64,000 nt of DNA from Candidatus Zixiibacteriota bacterium. Lineage in GTDB: Bacteria > Zixibacteria > MSB-5A5 > GN15 > FEB-12. The stretch is taken from assembly GCA_040753875.1 (NCBI GenBank), contig JBFMDV010000025.1, positions 159,447-223,446 on the forward strand, in the 5' to 3' direction. Positions 17,401 to 26,327 of the stretch are shown one piece after another. The stretch's first letter is position 1. Every line of letters starts with the position of its first letter. The notes under the pieces were generated by a model that saw only the letters and a list, made by a program, of their open reading frames with translations, was not told the origin of the DNA and did no database searches. The translations under genes and the position numbers were made by a program.

Positions 17401-17844
17401 CGGATGGAAGCTGACCACCTCGTTGAGGTTTAACAGTCCCGCCTGTTCGATTGCCTGTCGTTCGGTAAATGCGATCAGTTCTTCGGAATAGCCGGGCCTA
17501 TGTTCGGTGCGAGCGAATTGCACGGCGGCGATCAGACGCCCCTTGAGATCGGGGTGTTTCTCTTCGAGCGCCAGAGCTACCTGGTCGATGTTACCCCCGA
17601 ACAGACGGCGCAGGGCATAGCTGACAAAGAAATAGGCCGACGCGCCCACCGCACCAAGCAGCAACACCACTTTGAACCACACTGGCAGTACCATAACATT
17701 GGCGACAAGTGACAGGAGTATCCAAACGGCCAAAGCGGCGGAGCCGGTAGCGAGGAGCCCTGCCGAAAAGAGAACCAGCCGTTGCCGAATGAGGACGGCC
17801 CGAAGGTGTCCCAGCAGTGATGAACTCGAGGTGATCCTGGTCAT
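14446..17844 (-). CDS. DUF4175 large membrane-anchored coiled-coil protein
   Basis: The 1132-residue protein has two N-terminal membrane helices (about 22-80) and a third near 155-175. A periplasmic beta-rich region follows to about 510, and then a very long helical, Gln/Glu/Lys-rich coiled coil to the end. The layout matches DUF4175 proteins. The coiled coil includes methionine-rich stretches and two Cys/Asn-rich segments near residues 945-985 (NQCNKGGNCNKN, then MCDKQ and KQCNNPQPG). The function of the family is unknown; it is often found near aerotolerance-type genes. It heads an apparent pair with the TPR gene. Confidence 0.85.
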   Translation of the reverse strand: MTRITSSSSLLGHLRAVLIRQRLVLFSAGLLATGSAALAVWILLSLVANVMVLPVWFKVVLLLGAVGASAYFFVSYALRRLFGGNIDQVALALEEKHPDLKGRLIAAVQFARTEHRPGYSEELIAFTERQAIEQAGLLNLNEVVSFHPVLKTGRLMAVAALAGLALLVLFPGFFSYSYEVFSNPTTEIAPPLGYKVVATPGSTEWIKYKDITIGASIFGQRLPENATLYFRFAGGSWQQSPFDLRTIRRQAVSTGDSLGIGLTIRQINKSFDYYVEAGRVKTDVQRVDVVDRPRVNNISLSLFYPSYTGLSPQTISENNGSFSAVVGTRVNLKVETNLPVERVELTFSDSSRQLLAVAGKNADGSLVVDKSRSYHVRLLDRLQETNPDPIEYYVTAIPDEYPTVDVLRPGFDANLTDEMILPLKVHIADDYGFSSLVMKFTVSSQGRTSEEHVAVLHYSERIKTEGDVELNWDMDQLALFPGDYVTYYFEVADNDRISGPKVTKSRSFIARLPSLEELIAESDRDNSERVNQTEQLLQTGKELVERLKAAVRKLDSQSRDAKKNDWQQQKELESIAGKNAEMMENIQRMAQKMDSSLEKLQENSLMSREIMEKMAQIQKLFEEVATPEMKEAQRKLMDALKNMDPQKLQQAMKDFQMSQQELMERLERTLALLKRMQVEQKMEAMVRQAEQILQRQEQTNSSTDSARNEQLPSLAPKEDAVTQAMQELKNSSEELQKLINEAKLEQNEAAQKFAEAVRKNQADQNMQKMSDALSQKQKSGAQQEGKEAAARVREMLGEMQNQQMAFKGGDQEKLKQAMRRAIDDANYLSKSQEELLKEAAAMSPQSSMMRDLAQQQQDLSASCSGLRNSISELGKQSPFVAAELGSIVDQATQSMAQAMQEFDQQRGPNAVREQRDAMSQLNRASIRLMESLEQQNQCNKGGNCNKNISQMEGMCDKQNMLNQETQKQCNNPQPGRESLQRLAGEQGAIRKSLEDLAQEFGNSRQVLGRLDDIAKEMKKVEEDLATGSAGEETTARQLNIYSRMLEASRSLQRKDFTEQRKATTAAEQPVYIPPNLPSDLLNDRAHFEDRLRQFLGNDYPSQYEEQIKAYFRALLQIESTPSNEPQPMVPAK

Positions 17845-17900
17845 GCGGTCATCCTTACAGCAAAATCGTCATATTCGGCCCGGGTGATTCAGCGAGTATT

Positions 17901-18662
17901 CTAATATAACAACGCATACGTCAGCAGGTTCAGCCCCATCCGCATTGCTTCCGCCCGCTTGTCGGGCGGGTCGTTATGCACCTGCGGGTCCTCCCACCCA
18001 TCCCCTATATCGGACTCTACCAGAAAATAGAGCACAACCCGACCGTTGATGATGGTCGCATATCCGCGTGGCGGCTTGTTATCGTGCTCATGGATTTTGG
18101 GCGGCCCGGCCGGGAAATCATAGAAACTGTGGTAAAGTGCGTGGGAAAACGGCAACTCCACCACTTCGCGCTCCGGAAACAGCGAGGCCATCTCTTGCCG
18201 GAAGCTCTTGTCCATGCCATAGGAATCGTTCACGAACAAGAACCCTCCCGCCTGCAGGTACTGCCGCAACCGTTCCTTCTCATCCGGCGAGAACTTGATA
18301 ATGCCGTGTCCGGTGGCGAACAGGAAAGGGTACTTGAACAGGTCCGGATCGTTGACGGTTACCTGGTATTCCATGGTGTCCACCGCAAAATCCGTGTTGT
18401 CCCGTACGAACTTCAGGAAATTGGGGATCGCCGACCCGCCCCAGTACCAGTCGCCTCCGCCGGAGTAATGCAGTCGGGCGACCCTGACAGCCGATGGATT
18501 CTGGTTTAACCTGGGGGCCTGGTAATTGGGTGGAGCGCCGGGCAATACAGGCAGGATGTCCCCTGTCCTCTGCTGGGCACAAGCAGTTGCAACCAGCACC
18601 GACACCAGAACCGTCGACTTCCAGAGTATAGGACACAACTTCCCCATATGCATAATATACAC
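17901..18662 (-). CDS. DUF4159 domain protein, probable exported or lipoprotein
   Basis: The 253-residue protein has an N-terminal export signal ending LVSVLVATACAQQ, where the cysteine could be lipidated, although the lipobox is imperfect. Residues 55-253 are a DUF4159 domain: VARLHYSGGGDWYWGG, then FLFATGHGIIKFSPDEKERLRQYL, GGFLFVNDSYG and the C-terminal GLNLLTYALLY. The fold is related to glutamine-amidotransferase-like/ThuA proteins, with no catalytic assignment. The GTG start at 18662 has GGGGAG upstream. It lies between secDF and the DUF4175/TPR pair in the same direction; DUF4159 and DUF4175 proteins often occur together. Confidence 0.85.
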   Translation of the reverse strand: MYIMHMGKLCPILWKSTVLVSVLVATACAQQRTGDILPVLPGAPPNYQAPRLNQNPSAVRVARLHYSGGGDWYWGGSAIPNFLKFVRDNTDFAVDTMEYQVTVNDPDLFKYPFLFATGHGIIKFSPDEKERLRQYLQAGGFLFVNDSYGMDKSFRQEMASLFPEREVVELPFSHALYHSFYDFPAGPPKIHEHDNKPPRGYATIINGRVVLYFLVESDIGDGWEDPQVHNDPPDKRAEAMRMGLNLLTYALLY

Positions 18663-18683
18663 CCGAACTCCCCTTTTTGGCTG

Positions 18684-18717
18684 AGAAAAGGGGCCGGATC
18701 CTCAGCGAATCCGGCCC
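18684..18717 (-). terminator. intrinsic terminator of secDF
   Basis: On the minus strand a 9-bp GC-rich stem (GGGCCGGAT / ATCCGGCCC) with a 9-nt loop is followed by CTTTTCT. It lies about 60 bp after the secF stop and before the DUF4159 gene. Confidence 0.8.
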
Positions 18718-18774
18718 GTTTAATACAATTTCGCCTCACGATTGCACGGGCGGCGCCAAACAGTTCACTATCCG

Positions 18775-19701
18775 CTACTTGAATCGGCGGGGTCTGCGTG
18801 CCTCCCATTCGACGACAATCGGGCTGGCGACAAAGATCGAGCTGTAGGTTCCAACGATCACGCCCATGACCATAGCCAGTGAGAAGCTCCGAAGCACCGG
18901 TCCGCCAAACAGGAACAGGATAAGCACGACAATCATAACCGTCATGGCAGTATTAATCGTCCGAGAAAGCGTCTCATTGATCGAGCGGTTGACCGACGGA
19001 ACGAATTCCGCCTTGCTCCGGTATTTCTTGAGATTCTCGCGGATTCGATCGTATACGACCACCGTGTCGGTGAGTGAATAACCGGCCAGAGTCAGCAACG
19101 CGGTAACCACCAACAGATCGAACTCGACGCCGATCAGCCAGAAGATGCCGAGGACCGCCAGGACGTCGTGAAAGGTTGCTACTGTTGCGGCCACACCCGC
19201 TCGGAAATCGAACCGGAAGGCGATATAGATCAGAATCCCGATGAGCGATAACAGTACCGCCCAGCGGGCATCGCGGCGCAGTGTTTCTCCAACCGCCGGG
19301 CCGATAATGTGTTCGGAATCGGTAGTGAACTGGTTGCCGGCGAATTTCGTGGCCAGAAGGTCACCGATCACTTTCACCCGTTCTTTCCCCTCGGATTCCG
19401 TCTCCGGGCGCTTCGTCTTGATAATGAACGCGTTGGGATGGGTGAAATCCGTCATTTCATTCACGATCGCATCGGGGAACGTAACAATAAGGGCACCCCG
19501 CAGGTCGGCGATATTGACCGGCTGGGCAAAATGCCCCTGCACCATGACACCGCCGGCAAAATCGATTCCCATCGGCGCTTTGCCGAGGCTGATCATGAGA
19601 AACGCCGTCAGCCCCAGGAGTACCAGGACAGAGGAGAAACCAAACGCGATCTTCCGTTTCCCGATAAAGTCTATATTCGGTACACCAATCAGTGAAAACA
19701 T
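18775..19701 (-). CDS. secF: protein translocase subunit SecF
   Basis: The 308-residue protein is a standard SecF: first helix near the N-terminus, GIDFAGGVMVQ (the FxGG motif of the first periplasmic domain), then five helices from about 145, with ATFHDVLAVLGIF and GYSLTDTVVVYDRIRENL. With SecD it uses the proton gradient to assist late steps of Sec export in the inner membrane. ATG start with GGAGCGAGGA upstream. It follows secD by 15 bp and is closed by an intrinsic terminator. Confidence 0.97.
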   Translation of the reverse strand: MFSLIGVPNIDFIGKRKIAFGFSSVLVLLGLTAFLMISLGKAPMGIDFAGGVMVQGHFAQPVNIADLRGALIVTFPDAIVNEMTDFTHPNAFIIKTKRPETESEGKERVKVIGDLLATKFAGNQFTTDSEHIIGPAVGETLRRDARWAVLLSLIGILIYIAFRFDFRAGVAATVATFHDVLAVLGIFWLIGVEFDLLVVTALLTLAGYSLTDTVVVYDRIRENLKKYRSKAEFVPSVNRSINETLSRTINTAMTVMIVVLILFLFGGPVLRSFSLAMVMGVIVGTYSSIFVASPIVVEWEARRPRRFK

Positions 19702-19716
19702 GTCTATCCTCGCTCC

Positions 19717-21435
19717 TTAGATACTCAGCGTTTCATACTGTTTACGGATGTCGAACATCGCCTTGGTAATGACGTACGCCGTGTACAGCGAGATCGTTAC
19801 ACCCCAGAATAATGTTACCGCAAACCCCTTGATCGGTCCTGACCCCAGAAGGAAAAGTGCTCCGGCCGTGATCAGTGTAGTCACGTGCGAATCGACGATG
19901 GTCACCCAGGCCCGGTGGTAGCCGGCCTCAATCGAGGCACGCACCGTCTTGCCGGTGCGCATCTCCTCGCGGATTCGCTCGAATATCAGGATGTTCGAAT
20001 CAACCGAAATACCGATGGTAAGAATGATTCCGGCTATACCGGGCATCGTAAGCGTGGCGCCCAGCGCCGCCAGGATCGCCATCAGGAAGAACACGTTGAA
20101 TAACAGGCCGATATCGGCAATGAGGCCGGAGATCCGATAATAAAAGGCGATATACGCCAGCACCACGAGCAGCCCGAACAACGACGAATAGAACCCCTTC
20201 TTGATCGAGTCCGAACCGAGCGTTGCACCTACTACGTTCTTCTCAATGATTTCGACCGGGGCCGGCAGGGCACCCGCTTTGAGGACGATCTCCATATTGC
20301 GGGCTTCATCGAAGGTCGCGGATCCCCCCATCTCGATCTGACCACTGTTGCGGATCTTGGAATTGATCGTCGGCGCCGATTCGACTTTGTCGTCGAGCAC
20401 GATTGCCAGCGGCTTATCGATATTGGAGCCGGTCAACTGCGCAAACCGCGCCGCACCATCGCTGGAAAGTTTGAAGTTGACGGCGAAACCACCCATGTTC
20501 TCGCGGCCAAGCGATATCCCCTGGAGAAACCGCCCTTCGAACTGGACTTTGCGTTTCAGAAGATACAGATCGAACACTTCAAGACTCTGACGAATCTCCG
20601 AACGGGTAGACCAGGCAAACTGGACGTCGGGCGGAATCTGCGCTTTGACCTGCGGAAGGTCGAGCCATCGTGCGACCTGCGCTTTGTCTTTGGCCGCCAC
20701 TGCCCATCCGGGCCACTGAGCGCCGGTGCGCGGCGTCACCAGGAATTGCTCCAGGCGGGTCGTAAACGGTTCTGTCTCGGAGTCGAGGCCGGCATTCTCG
20801 TCGAAATCGTACTTGCCGGCTGTGTCTGCTTTGGCAGTATCCTTCATGAGTTGCGCCAGCACATCTTCCGAGCCGGTCGTATCTGCACCCTTCGACGCAG
20901 TGGTTGTCGAACTCGAAGCAGTCGTGGCTGCAGCGCCGCTTTTTGATTTCTCGTACGCTGCTACCGCCGTATCAATACGCGCCAGGATGAGATTGGCATT
21001 ATCCATAGTCTCCAGCAACTTGAACTGGAGTAGTGCCGTCTGGCCGATCAGCTCCTCGGCACGGGCCGCATCGGTGTAACCGGGAAGATCCACGATGATA
21101 CGGTCTGCCCCCTGTTTTTGAATGATCGGCTCAGCGACGCCGAGCCCGTCGATACGGGCGCGAAGTACTGAGATCGCCCGATCAACGGCCCCTTCTTTGG
21201 CAGCCTTGTCCAACTCTTCCGTCTTCACACGGAGTACGACGTGGATCCCACCCTGCAGATCCAGACCGAGCCGGATCGCCTTCTGCTGCAAGCGGGTCAA
21301 TCCGCCCGGTTCCTTGTCATCCAGGGCCTTCTTGTCGGCATCGCTCATGGTCCACAGCTTGAAGGTGTTCCAGAACGCAACCAGGGCAAGGATCACCAGC
21401 GCTGCGGTGAGCACCATGCGCCATTTTTGAGACAT
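19717..21435 (-). CDS. secD: protein translocase subunit SecD
   Basis: The 572-residue protein shows all SecD landmarks: N-terminal helix, GLDLQGGIHVVL, RIDGLGVAEPIIQKQGADRIIVDLPG, the P1 head domain, and the C-terminal membrane block with GIIL..GISVDSNILIFERIREE. A low-complexity Ala/Ser/Thr stretch (about residues 168-192) is inserted in the periplasmic domain between LARIDTAVAAYEKSK and the acidic YDFDENAGLDSE segment. It is transcribed ahead of secF with a 15-bp gap. Start ATG 21435 with AGAGGA upstream. Confidence 0.97.
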   Translation of the reverse strand: MSQKWRMVLTAALVILALVAFWNTFKLWTMSDADKKALDDKEPGGLTRLQQKAIRLGLDLQGGIHVVLRVKTEELDKAAKEGAVDRAISVLRARIDGLGVAEPIIQKQGADRIIVDLPGYTDAARAEELIGQTALLQFKLLETMDNANLILARIDTAVAAYEKSKSGAAATTASSSTTTASKGADTTGSEDVLAQLMKDTAKADTAGKYDFDENAGLDSETEPFTTRLEQFLVTPRTGAQWPGWAVAAKDKAQVARWLDLPQVKAQIPPDVQFAWSTRSEIRQSLEVFDLYLLKRKVQFEGRFLQGISLGRENMGGFAVNFKLSSDGAARFAQLTGSNIDKPLAIVLDDKVESAPTINSKIRNSGQIEMGGSATFDEARNMEIVLKAGALPAPVEIIEKNVVGATLGSDSIKKGFYSSLFGLLVVLAYIAFYYRISGLIADIGLLFNVFFLMAILAALGATLTMPGIAGIILTIGISVDSNILIFERIREEMRTGKTVRASIEAGYHRAWVTIVDSHVTTLITAGALFLLGSGPIKGFAVTLFWGVTISLYTAYVITKAMFDIRKQYETLSI

Positions 21436-21504
21436 ATCATAATCCTCTCGAATAACGATTAAATACTATGTTGACTGCTGAATGAGTTGCCCGAATGAAC
21501 GGGC

Positions 21505-21521
21505 GCCCTCCGAAAGAGGGC
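21505..21521. terminator. hairpin after the 21530-21976 gene
   Basis: GCCCTC-cgaaa-GAGGGC forms a 6-bp stem just downstream of the minus-strand stop at 21530. A smaller GCCCG/CGGGC pairing precedes it. There is no T-run, so it is at best a weak terminator. Confidence 0.35.
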
Positions 21522-21529
21522 GGGTACAG

Positions 21530-21976
21530 TTAGCTGGTACCGGACGGCTTGGCGCCAACCAGAGTGAACTGGCGGCCAGCCTCAGTGGAGATCAGGCAGA
21601 TGCTGCTCTGGAGCTCCCGCGGACCATGAGCCGGAGCGTCCGTCGACACAACTTCGAATGCCGCCGGTTTTGGGGATTCGGGAAGCTTCTTGTCATTCTG
21701 GCTCTGATTGACATATGGAATCGAGAAACAGGCCACCTGATGGGTGGTTGGTTTCCCCTTGGGTGTCATGTTATTCCGCGGCTGTTCCACCGAAGGCGTA
21801 CCGGGGGTCAGCACGACCCCGTCAACCACCGGTATTGGCTCCGGTTTGACAACTACGCCGTACGATTCCGGCCGTGATGCCCAACCGGCTGTCGAAACGG
21901 TCAGGGCTGCCACGATGACGGCTACCGCCGATCCATGCGCGACATTGACGAGATGTTTGATGATCTTGCTCTTCAT
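21530..21976 (-). CDS. small exported protein, function unknown
   Basis: The 148-residue protein begins with a basic segment and a hydrophobic stretch (AVAVIVAALTVSTAGWA) consistent with a signal peptide. The remainder is Pro-rich and contains two cysteines (in HQVACFSIP and QSSICLIS) that could form a disulfide. No family is recognised. There is no good ribosome site before the ATG, so the start is uncertain. It is co-directional with secD but separated by about 95 bp and a hairpin. Confidence 0.55.
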   Translation of the reverse strand: MKSKIIKHLVNVAHGSAVAVIVAALTVSTAGWASRPESYGVVVKPEPIPVVDGVVLTPGTPSVEQPRNNMTPKGKPTTHQVACFSIPYVNQSQNDKKLPESPKPAAFEVVSTDAPAHGPRELQSSICLISTEAGRQFTLVGAKPSGTS

Positions 21977-22036
21977 GCGATTTGGCCGAATATACCTGAC
22001 GAAATCGGCAAGTCAACGTCCTTTTTCCAGCAGTCC

Positions 22037-22065
22037 TTGACACGCTACTCTCTGTTTCCTACTAT
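22037..22065 (+). promoter_or_regulatory. predicted sigma70-type promoter of the M16 peptidase gene
   Basis: TTGACA (22037-22042), a 17-bp spacer, TACTAT (22060-22065). The expected start near 22072 gives a leader of about 63 nt to the chosen ATG. Confidence 0.6.
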
Positions 22066-22134
22066 AAGCTGATGTCAGGTCGCGACATGGATAACAACTG
22101 CTCACGGATTGAACAGCTTCTTCGGGAGTCCCTG

Positions 22135-24876
22135 ATGAAACTCTTACAATATAGTCTTACTGCCCTTGTGGCCGTAACGGTCATCGTTCTTGCATTCGTA
22201 GTGGCGCCAGTCGCAGCCGATGAAACCTATCGCCTGCCCAACGGCATGGAAGTCATTCTCAAGCCGAACCACAGCGCGCCCATGGTCGCCAGTCTCGTCT
22301 TTGTCCGCTCCGGCAGCAAATACGAGAGCACATACGAAAACGGCATTACGCATTTCCTCGAGCATTTGCTGTTCGACGGCACCACGCATCTCACTCGACA
22401 GCAACTCGATCAGTCGATCCGGGACCTGGGTGGCTACATCAACGCTTTCACCCAGAAAGACCTCACCGGATATCTGGTCCTCCTGCCCCGGCAATATGCC
22501 GATTACGGCATGGCCGTGCAGGCTGACATGCTCTTCAATTCCGTTTTTCCGGATTCGGAGTTGGTCAAGGAACGGAATGTCGTAATCGAAGAGATCAAGC
22601 GGGATACCGATGCGCCCGGATCCGCGGCCGATGATTTCTTCACGCAGAAAGCGTATGCCGGCACCGATTACAGTCGCCCGGTACTCGGATACAAAGCGTT
22701 TATCGAGAATATCCCGCGCGCCGCTGTTGTCGCCTATTGGAAGAAGTACTATGTACCGTCGAATATGACCGCCATGATAATCGGCGATTTCGAACCTTCC
22801 GAAATGAAGCGAACGGTGGCCTCCATCCTCGGTGATATCCCTGCTGCCCTTTCCGGCACTCCGACGGAAACTCGTCCGGTGACGACTGGTGACGTACTGA
22901 CCGGCCAACACCGATTTGACACCGCGGCCGCCGTCACATCGACCTACGTTAACTTCTCTTTTGCCGCTCCTCCCTTCGGCGACTCCGCGTATCTCCCCTT
23001 TGACCTGCTCACGCAGTATCTGTCGCTCGATGAGGTCTCGCCTCTCCTGAAAGCACTCAAGGGAGGGGCCGACCCACTCGCAACGGAGGTCTCGGTCTCG
23101 CTTGGCACCTACGACGGATTCTCCCGTCTGGACATATCTGCAATCTCCGAGAAGTCTGACAACAGCGACAGCATTTGCAGGTTGATCATCTCGACCGTAG
23201 AGCGTCTGGCGGAGTTGGAACCGGATGAACAAGCGCTTGCCGGTATCAAAACGTCGTTACTTTGTGAGGAGATATATAACTCGGAGAAGCTGCACTATTA
23301 TGGCTTCATGATCGCCCCGCGCCTGATGACGGCCGGCTGGTCGTTCATTCAACAGTATCCTGAGCTGTTGAGCCACGTGACCTGGGCCGAATGCCGGATG
23401 GCTGCCCGAAACTGGTTGTCCAAACCCAACTACATAGCCACGGTGGTTCGACCGCCGCGTGACTCGGCCGAGCCTCAGTACACTCCAACAGGCTTGACCG
23501 CCGAACAGGTCACCGAACATTTCGCCAAGGTGTCGTTCCCGGAATTTGATCTCACGACCGGCGTTCCGCTCGTGATTCCCTCTACTGAATCGGTCGGACT
23601 CGAATATACTGATCGGTCACAATACTGCCGCGAGGCCTTACCCAACGGCCTGACGGTTATCGTTAAGTCGAATCCAGACAGCCGCGTGTTTGCGGTAGAT
23701 GTCCTGGGCCGAGACCGATCAGCCAATGAACCGCCCGACAAGACTGGTATTTCTGATTTCGTCAACCGCTGCCTGGAAAAAGGAACCCTGACCCGATCGG
23801 CGGCCGAGCTGTCGACGGCTCTTTCCCGGATAGGCGCCAATCTTACGCTGTATGACAATCCATTCATTCCCTACGACGACCGCTATACGACACCCCAGTT
23901 CACGTTCGTCAAGTTCGAGACAATTGACACCTTCGCGCGCGAGGGTTTCGCTCTCTTGTCCGAACTGCTCTTGCGTCCGTCGTTCGACAGTGTTGAAGTC
24001 GAGAAGGTCCGCAAAGGGATGCTGGGAACACTTATGCGCGAAGCCGGCTCGCCGGGGCCGGTAGCGCGGGGATTATATTATCGCACGATGTTTGGCGATG
24101 GCGCCTACGCACATCCGATCATGGGCACACCTGAGACGATCAATTCGATCTCGGTCGATGATTTGCGCAAGTACCATGCGCACTTCTATGCGCCCAACAA
24201 CACGGTTCTTGTTGCGACTACCAATCTCGACACCGCCGCAGTCATGGGCTGGGTCCGGGAATCGTTCGGCGCCCTGCCCCGGGATGCCGCCCCATATGTG
24301 CGACCAGCCGCGCCAGTTGATGTCGATACGACACGAACCGCGCACACCGACCTCTCCAAAGCACAAATGAGCATCTATCTGGGGCGCCCGTTGCCGGGGG
24401 CAACATCCGACGAAGCGGTGGCGCTTGAAGTGGCTACTTCCATTCTGTCGGACAGACTGTACAACACACTCAGGGAAAAGCAGGGGCTGGCCTATTCGGT
24501 CGGCGCATCCATTATGCTCGATTCAGCCTTCGGATGGTATACCTGCTCGATGGGCACAGGCGCCGACAAGTACGAACAGGCCATCGCTGGCATTCTGCTA
24601 CAGATCGACAAGCTGCGTCTCGACGGTCCGTCAACCGACGAAGTGCGCAAAGCCCGGAACCAGATCTGGGGCCGCCTGATGAGCGCCAAGTTATCACGTA
24701 TCAACCAATCGTACTACCTGGCTGTCGACGAGTACCTTGGCCGTCGCCCCGGCCACGATGCTGATTACGTGCGGGAACTGGCACAAGTTACTCCCCAGTC
24801 GGTGCAACAGGTGATGTCGAAGTACTTTCGCACGGATGCTTATGTGTTAGCGACCGCCGGCAAGAAGCAGCCGTAA
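22135..24876 (+). CDS. M16 family zinc metallopeptidase, two-domain, exported
   Basis: The 913-residue protein has a signal peptide (residues 1-28, ending VAPVAA) and two M16 repeats. The first (about 29-470) carries the inverted zinc motif HFLEH (His73, Glu76, His77), with the third ligand in NVVIEEIKRD near Glu152/153. The second, starting at EALPNGLTVIVK, lacks HxxEH and has the usual non-catalytic role, ending with LREKQGLAYSVGA. Such enzymes degrade peptides in the periplasm. I chose ATG 22135 because GGGAG lies 7 bp upstream and the signal peptide then starts the protein; an in-frame ATG at 22072 coincides with the predicted transcription start. Confidence 0.92.
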   Translation: MKLLQYSLTALVAVTVIVLAFVVAPVAADETYRLPNGMEVILKPNHSAPMVASLVFVRSGSKYESTYENGITHFLEHLLFDGTTHLTRQQLDQSIRDLGGYINAFTQKDLTGYLVLLPRQYADYGMAVQADMLFNSVFPDSELVKERNVVIEEIKRDTDAPGSAADDFFTQKAYAGTDYSRPVLGYKAFIENIPRAAVVAYWKKYYVPSNMTAMIIGDFEPSEMKRTVASILGDIPAALSGTPTETRPVTTGDVLTGQHRFDTAAAVTSTYVNFSFAAPPFGDSAYLPFDLLTQYLSLDEVSPLLKALKGGADPLATEVSVSLGTYDGFSRLDISAISEKSDNSDSICRLIISTVERLAELEPDEQALAGIKTSLLCEEIYNSEKLHYYGFMIAPRLMTAGWSFIQQYPELLSHVTWAECRMAARNWLSKPNYIATVVRPPRDSAEPQYTPTGLTAEQVTEHFAKVSFPEFDLTTGVPLVIPSTESVGLEYTDRSQYCREALPNGLTVIVKSNPDSRVFAVDVLGRDRSANEPPDKTGISDFVNRCLEKGTLTRSAAELSTALSRIGANLTLYDNPFIPYDDRYTTPQFTFVKFETIDTFAREGFALLSELLLRPSFDSVEVEKVRKGMLGTLMREAGSPGPVARGLYYRTMFGDGAYAHPIMGTPETINSISVDDLRKYHAHFYAPNNTVLVATTNLDTAAVMGWVRESFGALPRDAAPYVRPAAPVDVDTTRTAHTDLSKAQMSIYLGRPLPGATSDEAVALEVATSILSDRLYNTLREKQGLAYSVGASIMLDSAFGWYTCSMGTGADKYEQAIAGILLQIDKLRLDGPSTDEVRKARNQIWGRLMSAKLSRINQSYYLAVDEYLGRRPGHDADYVRELAQVTPQSVQQVMSKYFRTDAYVLATAGKKQP

Positions 24877-24931
24877 TGCATGGCTGCTGACGTGGCGGGC
24901 ATGACGACATCGTCGCGCTGAAGTGAACTTG

Positions 24932-26308
24932 TCATTCCTGGTCACGGCGCGGCAGCGGAATCTGCAGTAGTCGGATCTTCTTGAGTAAATTGGATCGGTC
25001 GACACCAAGGGTCTTGGCGGCCGCCGCCACGTTCTGATTTGACGCTGCGAGTGCTTCGACAATCAGTGAGCGTTCGAAATTGCGAACCCGCAGGCCAAGC
25101 GTGCGTGCTTCACCCATGCCGTTCATGGTTCCCTGGTTCAGCAGCTTGGCGACATCCTCCCCAAACACAACCTCCGATTCGCACAGCACGATAAGCGACT
25201 CCACCACGTCCACGAGCTGTCGAACATTCCCCGGCCAATCATAGCCAAGGCATACGTCGATCGCGGAGGCATCGAATAGCTTGGGCGGCAGCCCCTGTTC
25301 GACCGTGAACCGGCCGGAGAAACGCGCTACGAGAAGCGGGATATCTTCCTTGCGCTCGCGCAGGGGCGGCAGCGAGATGGTCACCCCCTTGAGTCGATAG
25401 TACAAATCTTCACGGAACTTCCCCTGCTTCGTCAGTTGCGCCAGATCACGATGCGTGGCGCAGAGGATACGCACATTCGACCGTTTCAACTCGGGCGAAC
25501 CGATCTTCTGGTATTCGCCGGTCTCCAGAACACGGAGAAGCTTCGCCTGCGTAGCGGGATCGAGGTCGCCGATCTCATCGAGAAACACCGTGCCGCCATC
25601 GGCATACTCGAACAGTCCCACGCGGTCGGAGAACGCGCTGGTATACGCGCCGCGCAGACTGCCGAACAGCTCTGCGGCCATCAGGTCCGAAGCCTGTTCT
25701 TCACAATTGAGGATGGCGAACTGCTTCTCTTTCCTTCGGCTGTGGGCGTGAATTGCGCGCGCCACCAGTTCCTTGCCGGTGCCGGTTTCCCCCAGGATCA
25801 TAACCTTATTGTCGGAAGCGGCAATTTTGCGAATCGTATTGAACACCTCCTGCATTACACTGGAGGTCGCAAATATGCCGTAGTCGGATGCCGCCGATTC
25901 GCTGAGCTCGGTTCGCTCGGTGCGGAGATTGAACGAATCCACCGCATTGCGCACCGACCGCATTAACTGGGGTATCGAACGCCCTTTCTGCACGTAATCG
26001 AACGGATGTTCCGAGCTGTCGATATCGCTTTCGTCGTATTCTCCGGGGTAGCCGGTGTGAAATATGATGGGAGCCACCGGCCGGAATTCCCGGATCCGCC
26101 GTGCCGCCTGAAGGCCATCCATGCCGGCCATTTTGATGTCCATGACGACAGCGGCGATTTCGGTTCCTTCCCGAGACTTCGCCACGGCCGCCTCTCCTGA
26201 ATCGGCGAGTATCACCTCGTAGTCGTCCGAAAACAGCCCCGCGAGCATTTCCAATACACGTGGATCGTCATCCACTACGAGAATCGTTCGGCACGATCTG
26301 CCCGTCAT
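24932..26308 (-). CDS. NtrC-family sigma54-dependent response regulator, atypical GAFTGA loop
   Basis: The 458-residue protein has a receiver (residues 8-125, phospho-acceptor in VVMDIKM), an AAA+ domain (about 150-380) with Walker A GETGTGKEL and Walker B GGTVFLDEIGD, and a Fis-type helix-turn-helix at the end (NVAAAAKTLGVDRSNLLKKI). It is cytoplasmic and should activate sigma54 promoters when phosphorylated. The loop that contacts sigma54 reads GAYTSA, not GAFTGA; the Gly to Ser change is unusual and may alter activity. It follows the kinase gene by 19 bp. Confidence 0.93.
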   Translation of the reverse strand: MTGRSCRTILVVDDDPRVLEMLAGLFSDDYEVILADSGEAAVAKSREGTEIAAVVMDIKMAGMDGLQAARRIREFRPVAPIIFHTGYPGEYDESDIDSSEHPFDYVQKGRSIPQLMRSVRNAVDSFNLRTERTELSESAASDYGIFATSSVMQEVFNTIRKIAASDNKVMILGETGTGKELVARAIHAHSRRKEKQFAILNCEEQASDLMAAELFGSLRGAYTSAFSDRVGLFEYADGGTVFLDEIGDLDPATQAKLLRVLETGEYQKIGSPELKRSNVRILCATHRDLAQLTKQGKFREDLYYRLKGVTISLPPLRERKEDIPLLVARFSGRFTVEQGLPPKLFDASAIDVCLGYDWPGNVRQLVDVVESLIVLCESEVVFGEDVAKLLNQGTMNGMGEARTLGLRVRNFERSLIVEALAASNQNVAAAAKTLGVDRSNLLKKIRLLQIPLPRRDQE

Positions 26309-26327
26309 TGTTGCTCCCGATGATAGC

